Shown: positions 1 through 7,721, numbered from the stretch's first letter. The stretch is 64,000 nucleotides of DNA from Eubacterium multiforme (GCF_030813415.1 NZ_JAUSUF010000006.1:83560-147559), one strand, 5' to 3'. The notes: a model not told the origin generated them from the sequence alone. Program-made: numbers and translations.

Positions 1-264
1 GCTTTGAGTGCCCTTTTTACCTTTTAATCTCTGCTCTATATATCCCTCTTTGACTAATGTTTTTATTGTATTTATCATAACTTTATGTGTTAAATTTAAT
101 CTATTTTCCCAACTTGAATAATTAAATCCACATTCACCTCTTTTTAATCCATTGTATTCCTCTAGTGTATTGTTTACTCTAAGTTCAAACTCTTCGTACA
201 CTATATAAATATGAGCTTTCTTATAACCATATTTAATAAAAAGACTACGCTCTATACTATTCAT
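1..264 (-). CDS. Partial winged-helix protein of the mobile element (possible replication initiator), cut by window edge
   Basis: An open frame of 88 codons starts with ATG at 264 behind a GGGGTGA ribosome binding site and runs leftward off the window without a stop. The visible N-terminus reads MNSIERSLFIKYGYKKAHIY and later NRLNLTHKVMINTIKTLVKE followed by EGYIEQ, the pattern of a helix-turn-helix with a wing as in plasmid and phage replication initiators or DnaD-like proteins. It lies downstream of the excisionase-like and Cro-like genes on the same strand, where temperate elements of Firmicutes keep replication functions. The function is inferred from position and a short motif only, because the rest of the protein is outside the window. 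Confidence 0.5.
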   Translation of the reverse strand, partial: MNSIERSLFIKYGYKKAHIYIVYEEFELRVNNTLEEYNGLKRGECGFNYSSWENRLNLTHKVMINTIKTLVKEGYIEQRLKGKKGTQS

Positions 265-337
265 TGCTTCACCCCGTTCACCCCCATTACCTAAAATAAG
301 GTCATTTTACTTTATCTTTAGAATTTGCTTTAAGCCT

Positions 338-436
338 CTACACTTTTTTATGCAATATACCACTAAAGGCTTGTACACCTTCATATGTTAGTTTTTTATT
401 TAATTTAATACATATCTTAAATATCTTAAAATCCAT
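338..436 (-). CDS. Possible 32-aa small protein
   Basis: ATG at 436 follows an AGAGGT-like ribosome binding site at normal spacing and opens a 32-codon frame ending in TAG. The product (starts MDFKIFKICIKLNKKLTYEG) is basic and resembles nothing I recognise. It sits in the leftward early operon of the mobile element between the excisionase-like gene and the partial replication gene. It may be a real small element protein or a chance frame in AT-rich DNA. Confidence 0.25.
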   Translation of the reverse strand: MDFKIFKICIKLNKKLTYEGVQAFSGILHKKV

Positions 437-458
437 TTTAAATACCTCTTTACATGTT

Positions 459-743
459 CTATTTTTTTGTTTGTCTTAATACCCAATCCTCTAATCCTTT
501 TTTATATACATAATATTTACCTGAAACCATATAACTTGGAAAATCATCTTCCTTAACCAACTTGTATATAGCATTAACACCTACTCCTAAAACCTCCGCT
601 GCCTCTTTAGGGCTTAAAGATAACTTTGAATCACTATCTGAAGGTTTAAACTCTTTAAGTTTTTCTTTAACTTCAGTTGTTATAAAATCTACAGTTAGAT
701 TTATGAATTTTTCAAAATAAGGATCCTTATTAACATCCTCCAT
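459..743 (-). CDS. Excisionase-like / MerR-type helix-turn-helix protein
   Basis: This 94-aa protein has an acidic N-terminal half (residues 1-40) and a C-terminal DNA-binding module of the helix-turn-helix 17 / excisionase type: LSPKEAAEVLGVGVNAIYKL, then a wing ending YVYKKGLEDWV, the signature layout of Xis-like proteins. A GGAGGGAG ribosome binding site precedes ATG 743. In integrative elements such proteins either direct excision with the tyrosine integrase or act as early regulators. Here it follows the Cro-like gene on the leftward transcript while the integrase is 1.8 kb to the right on the other strand, consistent with an excision factor switched on together with lytic or transfer genes. 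The exact role is inferred. Confidence 0.7.
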   Translation of the reverse strand: MEDVNKDPYFEKFINLTVDFITTEVKEKLKEFKPSDSDSKLSLSPKEAAEVLGVGVNAIYKLVKEDDFPSYMVSGKYYVYKKGLEDWVLRQTKK

Positions 744-767
744 ATTTATCTCCCTCCAATTTATTTA

Positions 768-875
768 ATATCTTTCGCAACTTATTGCGACATTTTAAGA
801 CTAGAATACTAATAGAGCTTAGTCTTGTCTTACTTTGTTATCAGATATGATTTACAAAGTACGAATTTCGTACTT
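768..875. promoter_or_regulatory. Dyad-rich spacer between Cro-like and excisionase-like genes
   Basis: The 136-bp gap between the two leftward genes holds three inverted repeats: a perfect 10-bp palindrome CAAAGTACGA/TCGTACTTTG with a 3-base centre at 853-875, immediately after the Cro-like stop codon; AAGACTA/TAGTCTT further left; and TCGCAA-TAAG-TTGCGA near 776-791. They could be operators or RNA hairpins that attenuate the leftward transcript. No T-run follows the 10-bp stem, so it is not a standard terminator. Confidence 0.45.
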
Positions 876-879
876 TGAA

Positions 880-1080
880 TTATTCATCTTCTAAAAAGAA
901 TAATGTCATTACATCTGAATTAAGTAATTTAGCTATTTTTTTCATTAAATCTCTATTTGGATTTTTTGCAGCTCCATTTTCTATAAGTCTTAAGTATTCT
1001 CTTGATATACCTAGTTCTTTAGCAAATTCTCCAGCCTTAAATCCCAGCCCTACTCTTAATGCTTTAATTTTATATTTCAT
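880..1080 (-). CDS. Cro-like XRE-family repressor
   Basis: A 66-aa protein made almost entirely of one lambda-repressor-type helix-turn-helix: KALRVGLGFKAGEFAKELGI, then SREYLRLIENGAAKNPNRDL. It is transcribed leftward, divergent from the larger repressor at 1217, and starts with ATG 1080 behind GAGGTGA. Size and position match Cro proteins, which shut down the lysogenic promoter from shared operators. The shared operators are visible in the 136-bp space between the two genes. Its role as Cro is inferred from layout. Confidence 0.8.
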   Translation of the reverse strand: MKYKIKALRVGLGFKAGEFAKELGISREYLRLIENGAAKNPNRDLMKKIAKLLNSDVMTLFFLEDE

Positions 1081-1094
1081 TTTTTCACCTCACA

Positions 1095-1148
1095 TTGACA
1101 AGTTGTAATTGTTAATTTAATACTATATCAACAATTATAACTTGTCAA
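1095..1148. promoter_or_regulatory. Operators O1 and O2: 19-bp inverted repeat between divergent repressors
   Basis: TTGACAAGTTGTAATTGTT (1095-1113) faces its complement at 1130-1148 with a single mismatch and a 16-bp spacer. Each arm itself contains a 15-bp near-palindrome of form ACAAGT-nnn-AATTGT (1098-1112 and 1131-1145). The right arm carries the -35 box TTGACA of the leftward promoter (1148-1143), with a -10 TAGTAT at 1125-1120 after 17 bp. Repressor bound here would control the Cro-like gene. Confidence 0.75.
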
Positions 1149-1168
1149 TATCTTTTTATTTTTTTATT

Positions 1169-1197
1169 TTGACAAATATAATTTGTTATTGGATAAT
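1169..1197 (+). promoter_or_regulatory. Repressor promoter with third operator O3
   Basis: TTGACA (1169-1174), a 17-bp spacer and GATAAT (1192-1197) form a near-consensus sigma-A promoter for the gene at 1217. A third copy of the operator, ACAAAT-ATA-ATTTGT (1172-1186), overlaps the -35 box and spacer, so bound protein would block it. The predicted transcript start near 1204 falls at the ribosome binding site, giving a very short leader. Confidence 0.75.
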
Positions 1198-1216
1198 ATT
1201 AATAGGAGGTTTTAAA

Positions 1217-1843
1217 ATGAGTGTTAATGAAAATATAAAGTTTTATAGAAAACAAAAAAAAATAAGTCAAAGAGAGTTAGGACGCAGAATCAAAAAAAGT
1301 GGACAATTAATATCATTAATAGAACAAGGAAAAACGACTCCTTCTATTGATACAATTAATAAGATAGCTTTAGCTCTTGATATTTCTGCTGATAAATTAT
1401 TATTAGAGCCATCTAGTAACATTTATATAAGTCCTTCTGAAAAAATAAAATCATCTATTCATTCTGCTATTTTATCAATAATGGAAAATGAAATTGATAA
1501 TTCACACCTTACAGATGATGAAATAACAGAACGTCTTTTAAAAGTTGCAACTGAACTTTATACAACTGAAGATGAAAAAGAATCTTTTTCAAAAATTACT
1601 GCTGATTTAATGCACTCTCCAATTAAATATAATGAACAGGATTTTCATGCTATTGAAAACCATGTAATAAAATGTCTTTATAATTTAGCTGTAAGTATTG
1701 GTCTAGATGGTTTTAATGAATTATCAAGAGATGAATTATTAAATATAATTAAAAGCGATGAATTAAAACAAACTTTAGAATATTTATATTTTGATGCAAA
1801 AAAGAAAAAATTAAAGAAGGTTATTCAAAAAAGAACTAAGTAA
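1217..1843 (+). CDS. CI-like XRE-family repressor
   Basis: The protein is 208 aa when started at ATG 1217, which follows AGGAGG; an upstream in-frame ATG at 1142 lies inside the operator and is rejected. Residues 1-65 are a lambda-repressor helix-turn-helix (KFYRKQKKISQRELGRRIKK, then SGQLISLIEQGKTTPSI). The C-terminal part is acidic and helical with no Ser-Lys peptidase motif of LexA/CI type that I can see, and ends in a lysine-rich tail. It probably keeps the element dormant by binding the three operators upstream. Without a self-cleavage domain, induction may need another input such as an antirepressor or protease. Function is inferred from domain and layout. Confidence 0.8.
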   Translation: MSVNENIKFYRKQKKISQRELGRRIKKSGQLISLIEQGKTTPSIDTINKIALALDISADKLLLEPSSNIYISPSEKIKSSIHSAILSIMENEIDNSHLTDDEITERLLKVATELYTTEDEKESFSKITADLMHSPIKYNEQDFHAIENHVIKCLYNLAVSIGLDGFNELSRDELLNIIKSDELKQTLEYLYFDAKKKKLKKVIQKRTK

Positions 1844-2325
1844 AATTTCCCAACTTATCGGTAAATTTAAACCAAGGGGAATTTCCACTTGCTTAATATT
1901 AAACTTGCCTTTTTTCCAACAAACTCAATTATGAGTAGGCTGCTATGTACATTTAGGTACATAGCAAGTCCAAAATTGGATTGTCATTATGCTAAAGGAA
2001 CATAGTAAATTTACTGAGCTAAGTTAATTGGTCTTAAACATTAAACACCTCTTAACTAAGCTTAGATTTAGTCTCAGCTGATGAGATAACATTTTGTTAT
2101 CCATATTTCGCCCAGTTGTGGTCTAAATCCTTTAGAAGGTTTTAAGATTCTGCAGCAAATGGCAGAAAGATTTATATTAAGAGGTAGCTTTTCACGACCC
2201 CCTAGATATTCCCCCACTTATGGAGTAAATATATTGTAGTGTTACATATACTTATCACTACATAATTACGTAGTTATTTAAGTTTAAAATACAGTAACTA
2301 CTTAGATTTTAAAGGAAGTGATAAT
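1844..2325 (+). ncRNA. Candidate structured RNA between repressor and integrase modules
   Basis: This 482-nt stretch has no credible reading frame but many strong complementary segments. A perfect 9-bp helix 2047-2055/2177-2185 (acctcttaa/ttaagaggt) encloses two arms. Arm one stacks 2065-2071/2123-2129, 2075-2080/2113-2118 and 2085-2090/2096-2101 across two internal loops. Arm two is a 6-bp hairpin 2148-2153/2162-2167. Upstream are hairpins 1923-1936, 1942-1965 (9 bp, perfect) and 1969-1980. An imperfect direct repeat (cccaacttatcggtaaat near 1849 and a relative near 2212) flanks the folded part. Direction of transcription is assumed from the neighbours. I do not recognise it as RNase P, tmRNA, 6S or a known riboswitch. 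Confidence 0.5.
2236..2304. promoter_or_regulatory. GTAGT inverted repeats upstream of the 62-aa gene and integrase
   Basis: Perfect arms GTAGTG (2236-2241)/CACTAC (2256-2261) and GTAGTTA (2270-2276)/TAACTAC (2295-2301) lie just before the ribosome binding site AAGGAAGTGATA of the next gene. They resemble operator or integrase arm sites, or a leader hairpin controlling the small gene and the integrase. No protein partner can be named. Confidence 0.4.
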
Positions 2326-2514
2326 ATGCCATTATCTGATGATAAAAAGTATTGCCCTTTACTAAAAAGAAATATATCTAGAGCTTATTGTATGGAGATA
2401 GGAGATGTTATAAGAGATGATATGGATATAAAACATATAGAAGATAGATTTGATATTGATAAAGCAAATGAAATATGTAATAAATGTGGTTGGGATTATA
2501 CACCAATACTCTAA
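2326..2514 (+). CDS. Small cysteine-rich protein upstream of the integrase
   Basis: A 62-aa acidic protein with four cysteines in the pattern of a small zinc-binding fold: CPLLKRNISRAYC near the N-terminus and CNKCGW near the C-terminus. ATG 2326 follows AAGGAAGTG, and the stop is 17 bp before the integrase start, so the two are co-transcribed. I do not recognise the family. Position directly before the integrase suggests a partner of recombination or its control, for example a directionality factor, but this is inference. Confidence 0.65.
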   Translation: MPLSDDKKYCPLLKRNISRAYCMEIGDVIRDDMDIKHIEDRFDIDKANEICNKCGWDYTPIL

Positions 2515-2531
2515 AGAAATGAGGTAATATT

Positions 2532-3695
2532 ATGGCAAAAACAATATATAAAAAGAAAATAAAAAATGGAAAAGAATATTATTTTTATAGATTAAGGCAT
2601 AAAAATTTAAAAAATCCTAAAGATATGTATGCTAAGACAGTAAAAGAGCTTGAAAATAAAATAAATCAGCTTAAATACGAACTTGATCACGATATTATTA
2701 ATAACAAAGAATGTTTTGAAACTTTCTTTACAGATTGGCTCTTTGATGTACATTTTGGTCATTTGAAACCATCAACTAAAGAAAACTATGAAGGCGTTTA
2801 TAGGATGTACATTAAAGGTAGCTCTTTATCTAAAATAAAAGTTAAAGACTTAAAGCTTATTGATATACAAAAATTTTATAATAACTTAGTGGCTAACGGA
2901 TGTACTATTATAAGAATAAGAAATATACACAAAATAATAAAACCCTTTATAAGATACTTATTTGCTAATAATATTATTATAAAGGACTTTTCAACCTCTA
3001 TAATACTACCTAAAGAAGATGAAAAGACAAAATTGACTAGGGAAAATAAAATAGTTCCATTTACACGTGAAGAAGAAAAAACATTCCTTATGGCAATAAA
3101 AAACCACCATTTAGAGGCTCTTTTTGTTACTGCTCTATATAGTGGATTAAGACAAGGAGAATTATTTGCTCTTACCTGGAATGATATTGATTTTGAAAAC
3201 TCTTATATTAATGTGAATAAATCATATAGATATATTGCTGATGTATCTCGTAATGGTAGATCAGGAGGATATGGTAGTGTTCAAACAACTAAAACTCCTA
3301 AAAGTATAAGAAAAGTTCCTATACCTAAATTTGTTGTGAATATGCTACTAGAACATAAAAAGAAGCAACTAATACAGAAAATGAAATACAAAGATATATA
3401 CAAAGATAACAATTTAGTATTTTGTAATAACCTTGGAGCCTATTTAGTTGATAGCACCGTGGCACGCCAATATAAGAATATTTTGAAGAAAAATAATATC
3501 CCCGAAAAGAAGTTCCATGATATGAGGCATACATTCGCGACTAGATTATTTGAACTTGGTGAGGACCCTAAAACAGTCCAAGAGCTCTTAGGTCATAGTA
3601 CAGTTTCAATGACATTAAACACATATACTCATGTCTTAGAATCAGTTAAATTAAAAGCAGTATCAAAATTAGAGGAACTTCACTATGCTTTATAA
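2532..3695 (+). CDS. int: Tyrosine recombinase (phage/ICE integrase)
   Basis: The 387-aa protein has the full layout of a Tn916/phage-type integrase: an N-terminal arm-binding domain (about 1-60), a SAM-like core-binding domain (about 65-150) and a catalytic domain (about 175-385). The catalytic set is visible: Arg207 in SGLRQGE, a basic beta-hairpin residue near 254-257, His329 and Arg332 in HDMRHTFATRLF, His355 in LLGHST and nucleophile Tyr365 in NTYTH. All residues are intact, so it should be active. It cuts and rejoins the element at its chromosomal site. Its 3' end lies only about 130 bp from yebC, placing the element boundary there. Confidence 0.95.
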   Translation: MAKTIYKKKIKNGKEYYFYRLRHKNLKNPKDMYAKTVKELENKINQLKYELDHDIINNKECFETFFTDWLFDVHFGHLKPSTKENYEGVYRMYIKGSSLSKIKVKDLKLIDIQKFYNNLVANGCTIIRIRNIHKIIKPFIRYLFANNIIIKDFSTSIILPKEDEKTKLTRENKIVPFTREEEKTFLMAIKNHHLEALFVTALYSGLRQGELFALTWNDIDFENSYINVNKSYRYIADVSRNGRSGGYGSVQTTKTPKSIRKVPIPKFVVNMLLEHKKKQLIQKMKYKDIYKDNNLVFCNNLGAYLVDSTVARQYKNILKKNNIPEKKFHDMRHTFATRLFELGEDPKTVQELLGHSTVSMTLNTYTHVLESVKLKAVSKLEELHYAL

Positions 3696-3701
3696 ATAAA
3701 A

Positions 3702-3754
3702 ATCCCTCTTTATTCACATCCTTAAATCTATAAGGGGCAAAAAAGAGGGCAAAA
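3702..3754. promoter_or_regulatory. Integrase 3' hairpin and GGGCAAAA arm-type repeats; likely attachment-site region
   Basis: After the integrase stop, CCCTCTTT and AAAGAGGG (about 3702-3749) form an 8-bp stem and two direct copies of GGGCAAAA (3735-3742 and 3747-3754) lie 12 bp apart. Short tandem repeats of this kind next to an integrase gene are typical arm-binding sites. The core crossover should lie between here and the yebC terminator region (about 3755-3823). The other attachment site is outside the window, so the core cannot be defined. Confidence 0.4.
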
Positions 3755-3823
3755 CTTAAATTATGTAATTACTAATCTATTTAAAGCCTAGTAAATAAGC
3801 CGTTTTTCAGAGTTGTTATACTC

Positions 3824-4561
3824 CTATTCTTCCCAACCTTCTGGAAATTCTGCATTGTGGTAAACTTCTTGAACATCTTCATCATCTTCAAGTAAGTCAA
3901 GCATCTTTTGGAACTTCTTAGCATCTGCTTCATTTAATTCTGATGTTGTATCTGGAATCATCTTAACTCCAGCATCTAAGAATTCTAATCCTTGTTCTTC
4001 TAAAGCTTCTCTAACTTCACCAAAGCTTGTTGGATCTGTATAAATTACAAATACCTCATCTTCAGCTTGGAAATCTTCTGCTCCAGCATCTAATGCCATC
4101 ATCATAACTTCTTCTTCATCTAAATCGCCTTTTTCAATAACGATTTCTCCTCTTTCTTGGAACATGAATCCAACACAACCTGTTGTTCCCATGTTTCCGC
4201 CGCCCTTTGTAAAGGCACTTCTTACATTACCTGCTGATCTATTTTTATTATCTGTTAAAACTTCAACTATTACTGCAACTCCTGATGGACCATATCCTTC
4301 ATAAACAATTTTTTCATAGTCTACTGCTGATAATTCTCCAGCTGCTTTCTTTATTGATCTTTGTATAGTATCATTAGGCATATTAGCTGCCTTTGCTTTT
4401 GCTATTACGTCTCTAAGTTTAGCATTAGACTCAGGACTTGAACCACCATTCTTTACTGCAACAATTATTTCTTTACCGATTTTTGTAAAAATCTTTCCTC
4501 TTTTTGCATCCACTTTACCTTTTTTGGCTTGGATGTTATGCCACTTTGAGTGTCCTGACAT
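3824..4561 (-). CDS. yebC: YebC/PmpR-family protein
   Basis: A full-length 245-aa YebC family member. The conserved N-terminus [20 protein letters not shown] and the acidic C-terminal domains typical of the three-domain fold are present. ATG 4561 follows an AGGAGGA site. Members are cytoplasmic; some act as DNA-binding regulators and more recent work on the family links it to translation through proline stretches. The gene stands alone leftward, and its 3' end borders the mobile element, so its terminator lies in DNA next to the attachment site. Confidence 0.93.
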   Translation of the reverse strand: MSGHSKWHNIQAKKGKVDAKRGKIFTKIGKEIIVAVKNGGSSPESNAKLRDVIAKAKAANMPNDTIQRSIKKAAGELSAVDYEKIVYEGYGPSGVAVIVEVLTDNKNRSAGNVRSAFTKGGGNMGTTGCVGFMFQERGEIVIEKGDLDEEEVMMMALDAGAEDFQAEDEVFVIYTDPTSFGEVREALEEQGLEFLDAGVKMIPDTTSELNEADAKKFQKMLDLLEDDEDVQEVYHNAEFPEGWEE

Positions 4562-4675
4562 GTCTATTCCTCCTTACATTTTTTAAAACTATAAAAATTA
4601 TACCATAAAATTATATCATATGGTTTTCACTTTATTCAACATATCAATTGTTTATATTTTCTTTACAATTTATAA

Positions 4676-5323
4676 TTAAATTCCTTTAAATAATCTGTTA
4701 TTTTCTTTAAAGTATATTCCTTCTTCACTTTTTGAAATAATAGCTTTACCATTTGTAGCTTCTGTAACTTCTTTTTCAATTATAGGTAGTATACTTTTTT
4801 CTGCATATATATGAATAATAACTTTATCTGTATATTCTGAATCTTCTATATGCCAGTTATTTTGTGAGCAAAGATATTGTATCTTACCAATTAAATCATA
4901 ATCTATAGTAATTGAAACTTTAAAGCCACAAACTTTTTCTACAACCCCACCAGCTTTAACAGCTATACTAGCTCCCTTTGTATAAGCTCTTGTAAGACCT
5001 CCTGCTCCTAAAAGTATTCCTCCAAAATATCTAGTTACAACTACAGCACAATCTGTAATACCTTGCTTTTTCATAACCTCTAATATGGGAATACCTGCTG
5101 TTCCCTGTGGTTCTCCATCATCAGAATATCTTTGAATTCCATAATTTTCACCAATAACATAAGCCCAACAATTATGTCTTGCTTGTTTATGCATACTTTT
5201 TATTTCATTTACAAAAGCCTTAGCTTCCTCTTCATTTTCAACTCTTTTTGCATATCCTATAAATTCCGATTTTTTTTCTTCAAATCGGTCTTCCCCTCTA
5301 TCTCTAATGGTTATATATGCCAT
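4676..5323 (-). CDS. yigZ: YigZ/IMPACT-family protein
   Basis: The 215-aa protein matches the YigZ (UPF0029) family: N-terminal IMPACT domain with RYSDDGEPQGTAGIPI and TRYFGGILLGAGGLTRAY, then a C-terminal ferredoxin-like DUF1949 domain (about residues 138-205). Relatives of the eukaryotic IMPACT protein modulate translation or stress responses, but the bacterial role is not settled. It overlaps the end of the upstream MocR-type gene by 13 bp, so the two are translationally linked, although no functional link is known. Confidence 0.88.
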   Translation of the reverse strand: MAYITIRDRGEDRFEEKKSEFIGYAKRVENEEEAKAFVNEIKSMHKQARHNCWAYVIGENYGIQRYSDDGEPQGTAGIPILEVMKKQGITDCAVVVTRYFGGILLGAGGLTRAYTKGASIAVKAGGVVEKVCGFKVSITIDYDLIGKIQYLCSQNNWHIEDSEYTDKVIIHIYAEKSILPIIEKEVTEATNGKAIISKSEEGIYFKENNRLFKGI

Positions 5324-6726
5324 TTTTCAAATTCCTCCTTAATTATATCAAGTCCTCTTCTTATGTTATCACAATCTGTTTGAGAAAAACCTATCCTAAA
5401 GGATCTATCCCCTTCTTTATTATCTCTAAAAAATAATACTCCTGGTGTTATATAAACTTTTCTCTTTTTTAATTTATAAAATAATTCCCTTGAAGATATA
5501 TTATTATCTTTAATTATAAGATAGTAATTTAACCCACCATCTGGTTTATTAAAGTATACATAATCTGATAATTTTGTCTTTATAATTTCACCCATTAATT
5601 CATATCTTCTTTTATATTCAACAGATGAATTTTGAATATTACCTCTCCAATCCTTATTTGCAATATAATATTCAAGAGCTCTTTGCATAAGAGTTGATGT
5701 TGTAATATCTGTATTAACCTTAGCCCTTAAAAAATTATCTCTAAATTTTTCTGGCACTATAATATAACCAAGTCTTATTCCTGGTATAAATATTTTTGAA
5801 AAACTTTTTATATATATAACCCTATCTTCTGTATCTAAATATTTAAAAGGAACATATTCAAAATCTTCATTATAAATAAGTTCTGATAAATAATCATCTT
5901 CTATTATGTAAAAATTATACTTCTTAGCAAGTTCTAATATTTTTTTCTTTTTATCTAAACTATAAGAAATACCTGTTGGATTTTGAAAATAACTCATTGC
6001 ATAAAAAAGCCTTATTTTATTCTTTTTTAAAATTTCTTCAAAGACTTCAATATTTATTCCATCCTCTTCCATAGGTACTTCAAAAAGATTTGCCCTTCTC
6101 CATTTAAAAACTGATAAGGCACCACCATAAGTTGGCTTTTCAATCATTACATTATCATTAATATTAAGAAGTGCTTTAGAGGCTATATCTATACCTTGTT
6201 GTGCCCCTGAAACAATAAGTATATCTTCTGGATTAATTTTGCTCTTCCAAAATACATCATTTATAGTTTCTCTTAATGGATCATATCCAAATGTATTTTG
6301 AGAAAGCAAAACTTCCTCACCATCTCTATCTAAAACTTTATTTACTATTTCTTTAAAATCTTTTATAGGGAAAAATATTTCTTTTGTTGTTTCTCCAGTA
6401 AAATCTATATATTCATAATTATTATTATTTTTAAGCAGCTTAAATGTTTTAGCATAATCTCTTATAAATGGAGAATTTACCTCTTTTTTCTTTGCAAAGG
6501 TTCCACTTCCAACCTTTTGATATGCAAATCCTTCATTTTCTAATTTTTTATAACAACTTACAATTGTTACTTTATTAACTCCTAATTCTTCACTAAGACT
6601 TCTAATGGTTGGCAATTTTTCTCCATCCATTATTTCTCCACTTTCTATTAATTCTTTAAATCTATTTGCAATTTGAATATATTTTGGAGTTTCATCTTTA
6701 AATTGAATTTCCTTTATACTTTTCAA
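5311..6726 (-). CDS. MocR-type GntR/aminotransferase transcription regulator
   Basis: A 471-aa fusion of a GntR winged helix (residues 8-78, with LPTIRSLSEELGVNKVTIVS) to a class I aminotransferase-like domain (about 100-470). The PLP-binding lysine is Lys311 in SFSKIFIPGIRLG, with the family NP (249-250) and DDY (277-279) motifs. Such regulators sense PLP or amino compounds; PdxR-type members control PLP synthesis. Here pdxST lies 30 kb away, so a pdx link is possible but not shown. Start ATG 6726 follows an AAAAGGTGAT site. It is 13 bp downstream of a nucleotidyltransferase gene. Confidence 0.87.
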   Translation of the reverse strand: MKSIKEIQFKDETPKYIQIANRFKELIESGEIMDGEKLPTIRSLSEELGVNKVTIVSCYKKLENEGFAYQKVGSGTFAKKKEVNSPFIRDYAKTFKLLKNNNNYEYIDFTGETTKEIFFPIKDFKEIVNKVLDRDGEEVLLSQNTFGYDPLRETINDVFWKSKINPEDILIVSGAQQGIDIASKALLNINDNVMIEKPTYGGALSVFKWRRANLFEVPMEEDGINIEVFEEILKKNKIRLFYAMSYFQNPTGISYSLDKKKKILELAKKYNFYIIEDDYLSELIYNEDFEYVPFKYLDTEDRVIYIKSFSKIFIPGIRLGYIIVPEKFRDNFLRAKVNTDITTSTLMQRALEYYIANKDWRGNIQNSSVEYKRRYELMGEIIKTKLSDYVYFNKPDGGLNYYLIIKDNNISSRELFYKLKKRKVYITPGVLFFRDNKEGDRSFRIGFSQTDCDNIRRGLDIIKEEFEKWHI

Positions 6727-6739
6727 AACATATCACCTT

Positions 6740-7633
6740 TTATTCTATTCCATATACATTTTCATTAATTATAAAGTTATTATCTTTATCAATGACATCC
6801 TTAACTTTATTTTTTATTATTCCCTTTGAAAGAAGTCTTTTTAATATTTGTTCTACCTTTATATTTTTGCCATCCATTCTTTTATCTTTTACTATTTCAG
6901 TAGAACTTAAATATTCTTTTGTGTTACTTAATATATCTATTATAACTTTTGCTGCTATTAATAAGTTATCATCTACGTACTTGTCTATATAATCTATTAT
7001 TTCTATAATATCCTCTTCTTTGGTACCACTAAATAATTTATCATCAATTATACTTTTAAAGGAATCATTTAAATTAATAACCATTCTAATGGAATCTTTA
7101 CTTATTGTGTATCCATTTAAACTTAAATATAATTTAGAAAAGCTATCTAAGCTTCTTATCATCATTTCATATGCAGTATATATTCTATTTAATTGTATAT
7201 ATTTTTTACATATTTTTATTTCTTTAATAACCTTACTTAAATATTCTAGATTTTCTATATAATTTCCTTCTCCACCATATATAACTCTATTGTAAATTAA
7301 ATTTATTTCATTATCTCTTGAAAAAACTAATTTTGAAAATTTTAATATCCCTTTTGATATGCCCTTATTTCCTTCATTTTCATAAGAGTATAAAAAATTC
7401 TTTTTACTTAATAACTTGGCATGAATAGGAATTCCATTAACTTCTGAATAAACATCTCTCATCTTATGGAAGTCATCTTTATATATAACAAAAAAATCAA
7501 TATCCGATCCTCTCCAAATATCTCCTGATACCATACTTCCAAAGGTAAATACTGAAATAACATTATTATTTCTTTTGAAATCTTTCATTATATCATTAAA
7601 GGCTTTTTGATATTCAATTATCACATTCTTCAT
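6740..7633 (-). CDS. MNT-type nucleotidyltransferase-domain protein
   Basis: The 297-aa protein has an N-terminal nucleotidyltransferase core with FGSMVSGDIWRGSDIDFF: Gly32-Ser33 and the metal-binding Asp45/Asp47 pair are intact. A helical middle (about 125-235) resembles the HEPN/DUF4037-like partner region of such enzymes, and the C-terminus (about 240-297) looks like a winged-helix. The substrate is unknown: candidates are antibiotic-type small molecules or a protein. No separate HEPN toxin is next to it, so a two-gene toxin-antitoxin is unlikely. It precedes the MocR-type gene in one transcription unit. Confidence 0.72.
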   Translation of the reverse strand: MKNVIIEYQKAFNDIMKDFKRNNNVISVFTFGSMVSGDIWRGSDIDFFVIYKDDFHKMRDVYSEVNGIPIHAKLLSKKNFLYSYENEGNKGISKGILKFSKLVFSRDNEINLIYNRVIYGGEGNYIENLEYLSKVIKEIKICKKYIQLNRIYTAYEMMIRSLDSFSKLYLSLNGYTISKDSIRMVINLNDSFKSIIDDKLFSGTKEEDIIEIIDYIDKYVDDNLLIAAKVIIDILSNTKEYLSSTEIVKDKRMDGKNIKVEQILKRLLSKGIIKNKVKDVIDKDNNFIINENVYGIE

Positions 7634-7721
7634 TCAATTTTTCCCTCCATAATATTATTACTATCAATTATAACAAAAGTGTTTCAATTGTTAAAATATT
7701 ATTTAAAATTTATAAATAATA

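Noticed and set aside
875..1108. 77-codon frame on the plus strand
   Set aside because: It is the antisense of the Cro-like repressor, which has a clear helix-turn-helix and ribosome binding site.
1142..1216. N-terminal extension of the CI-like repressor
   Set aside because: The segment overlaps operators and the promoter; AGGAGG precedes ATG 1217.
2071..2112. CTGATGA followed by a hairpin, suggestive of a hammerhead ribozyme
   Set aside because: The GAAA element required after stem II is missing (the bases read catatttcg), so the catalytic core is incomplete.
1844..2325. tmRNA, 6S or RNase P as identity of the gene-free region
   Set aside because: No tRNA-like ends, no tag frame and none of the conserved core sequences are present; true RNase P RNA is at 38085-38435.
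6740..7633. MNT nucleotidyltransferase as antitoxin of a HEPN/MNT toxin pair
   Set aside because: No separate HEPN gene is adjacent; the neighbour is a MocR-type regulator.
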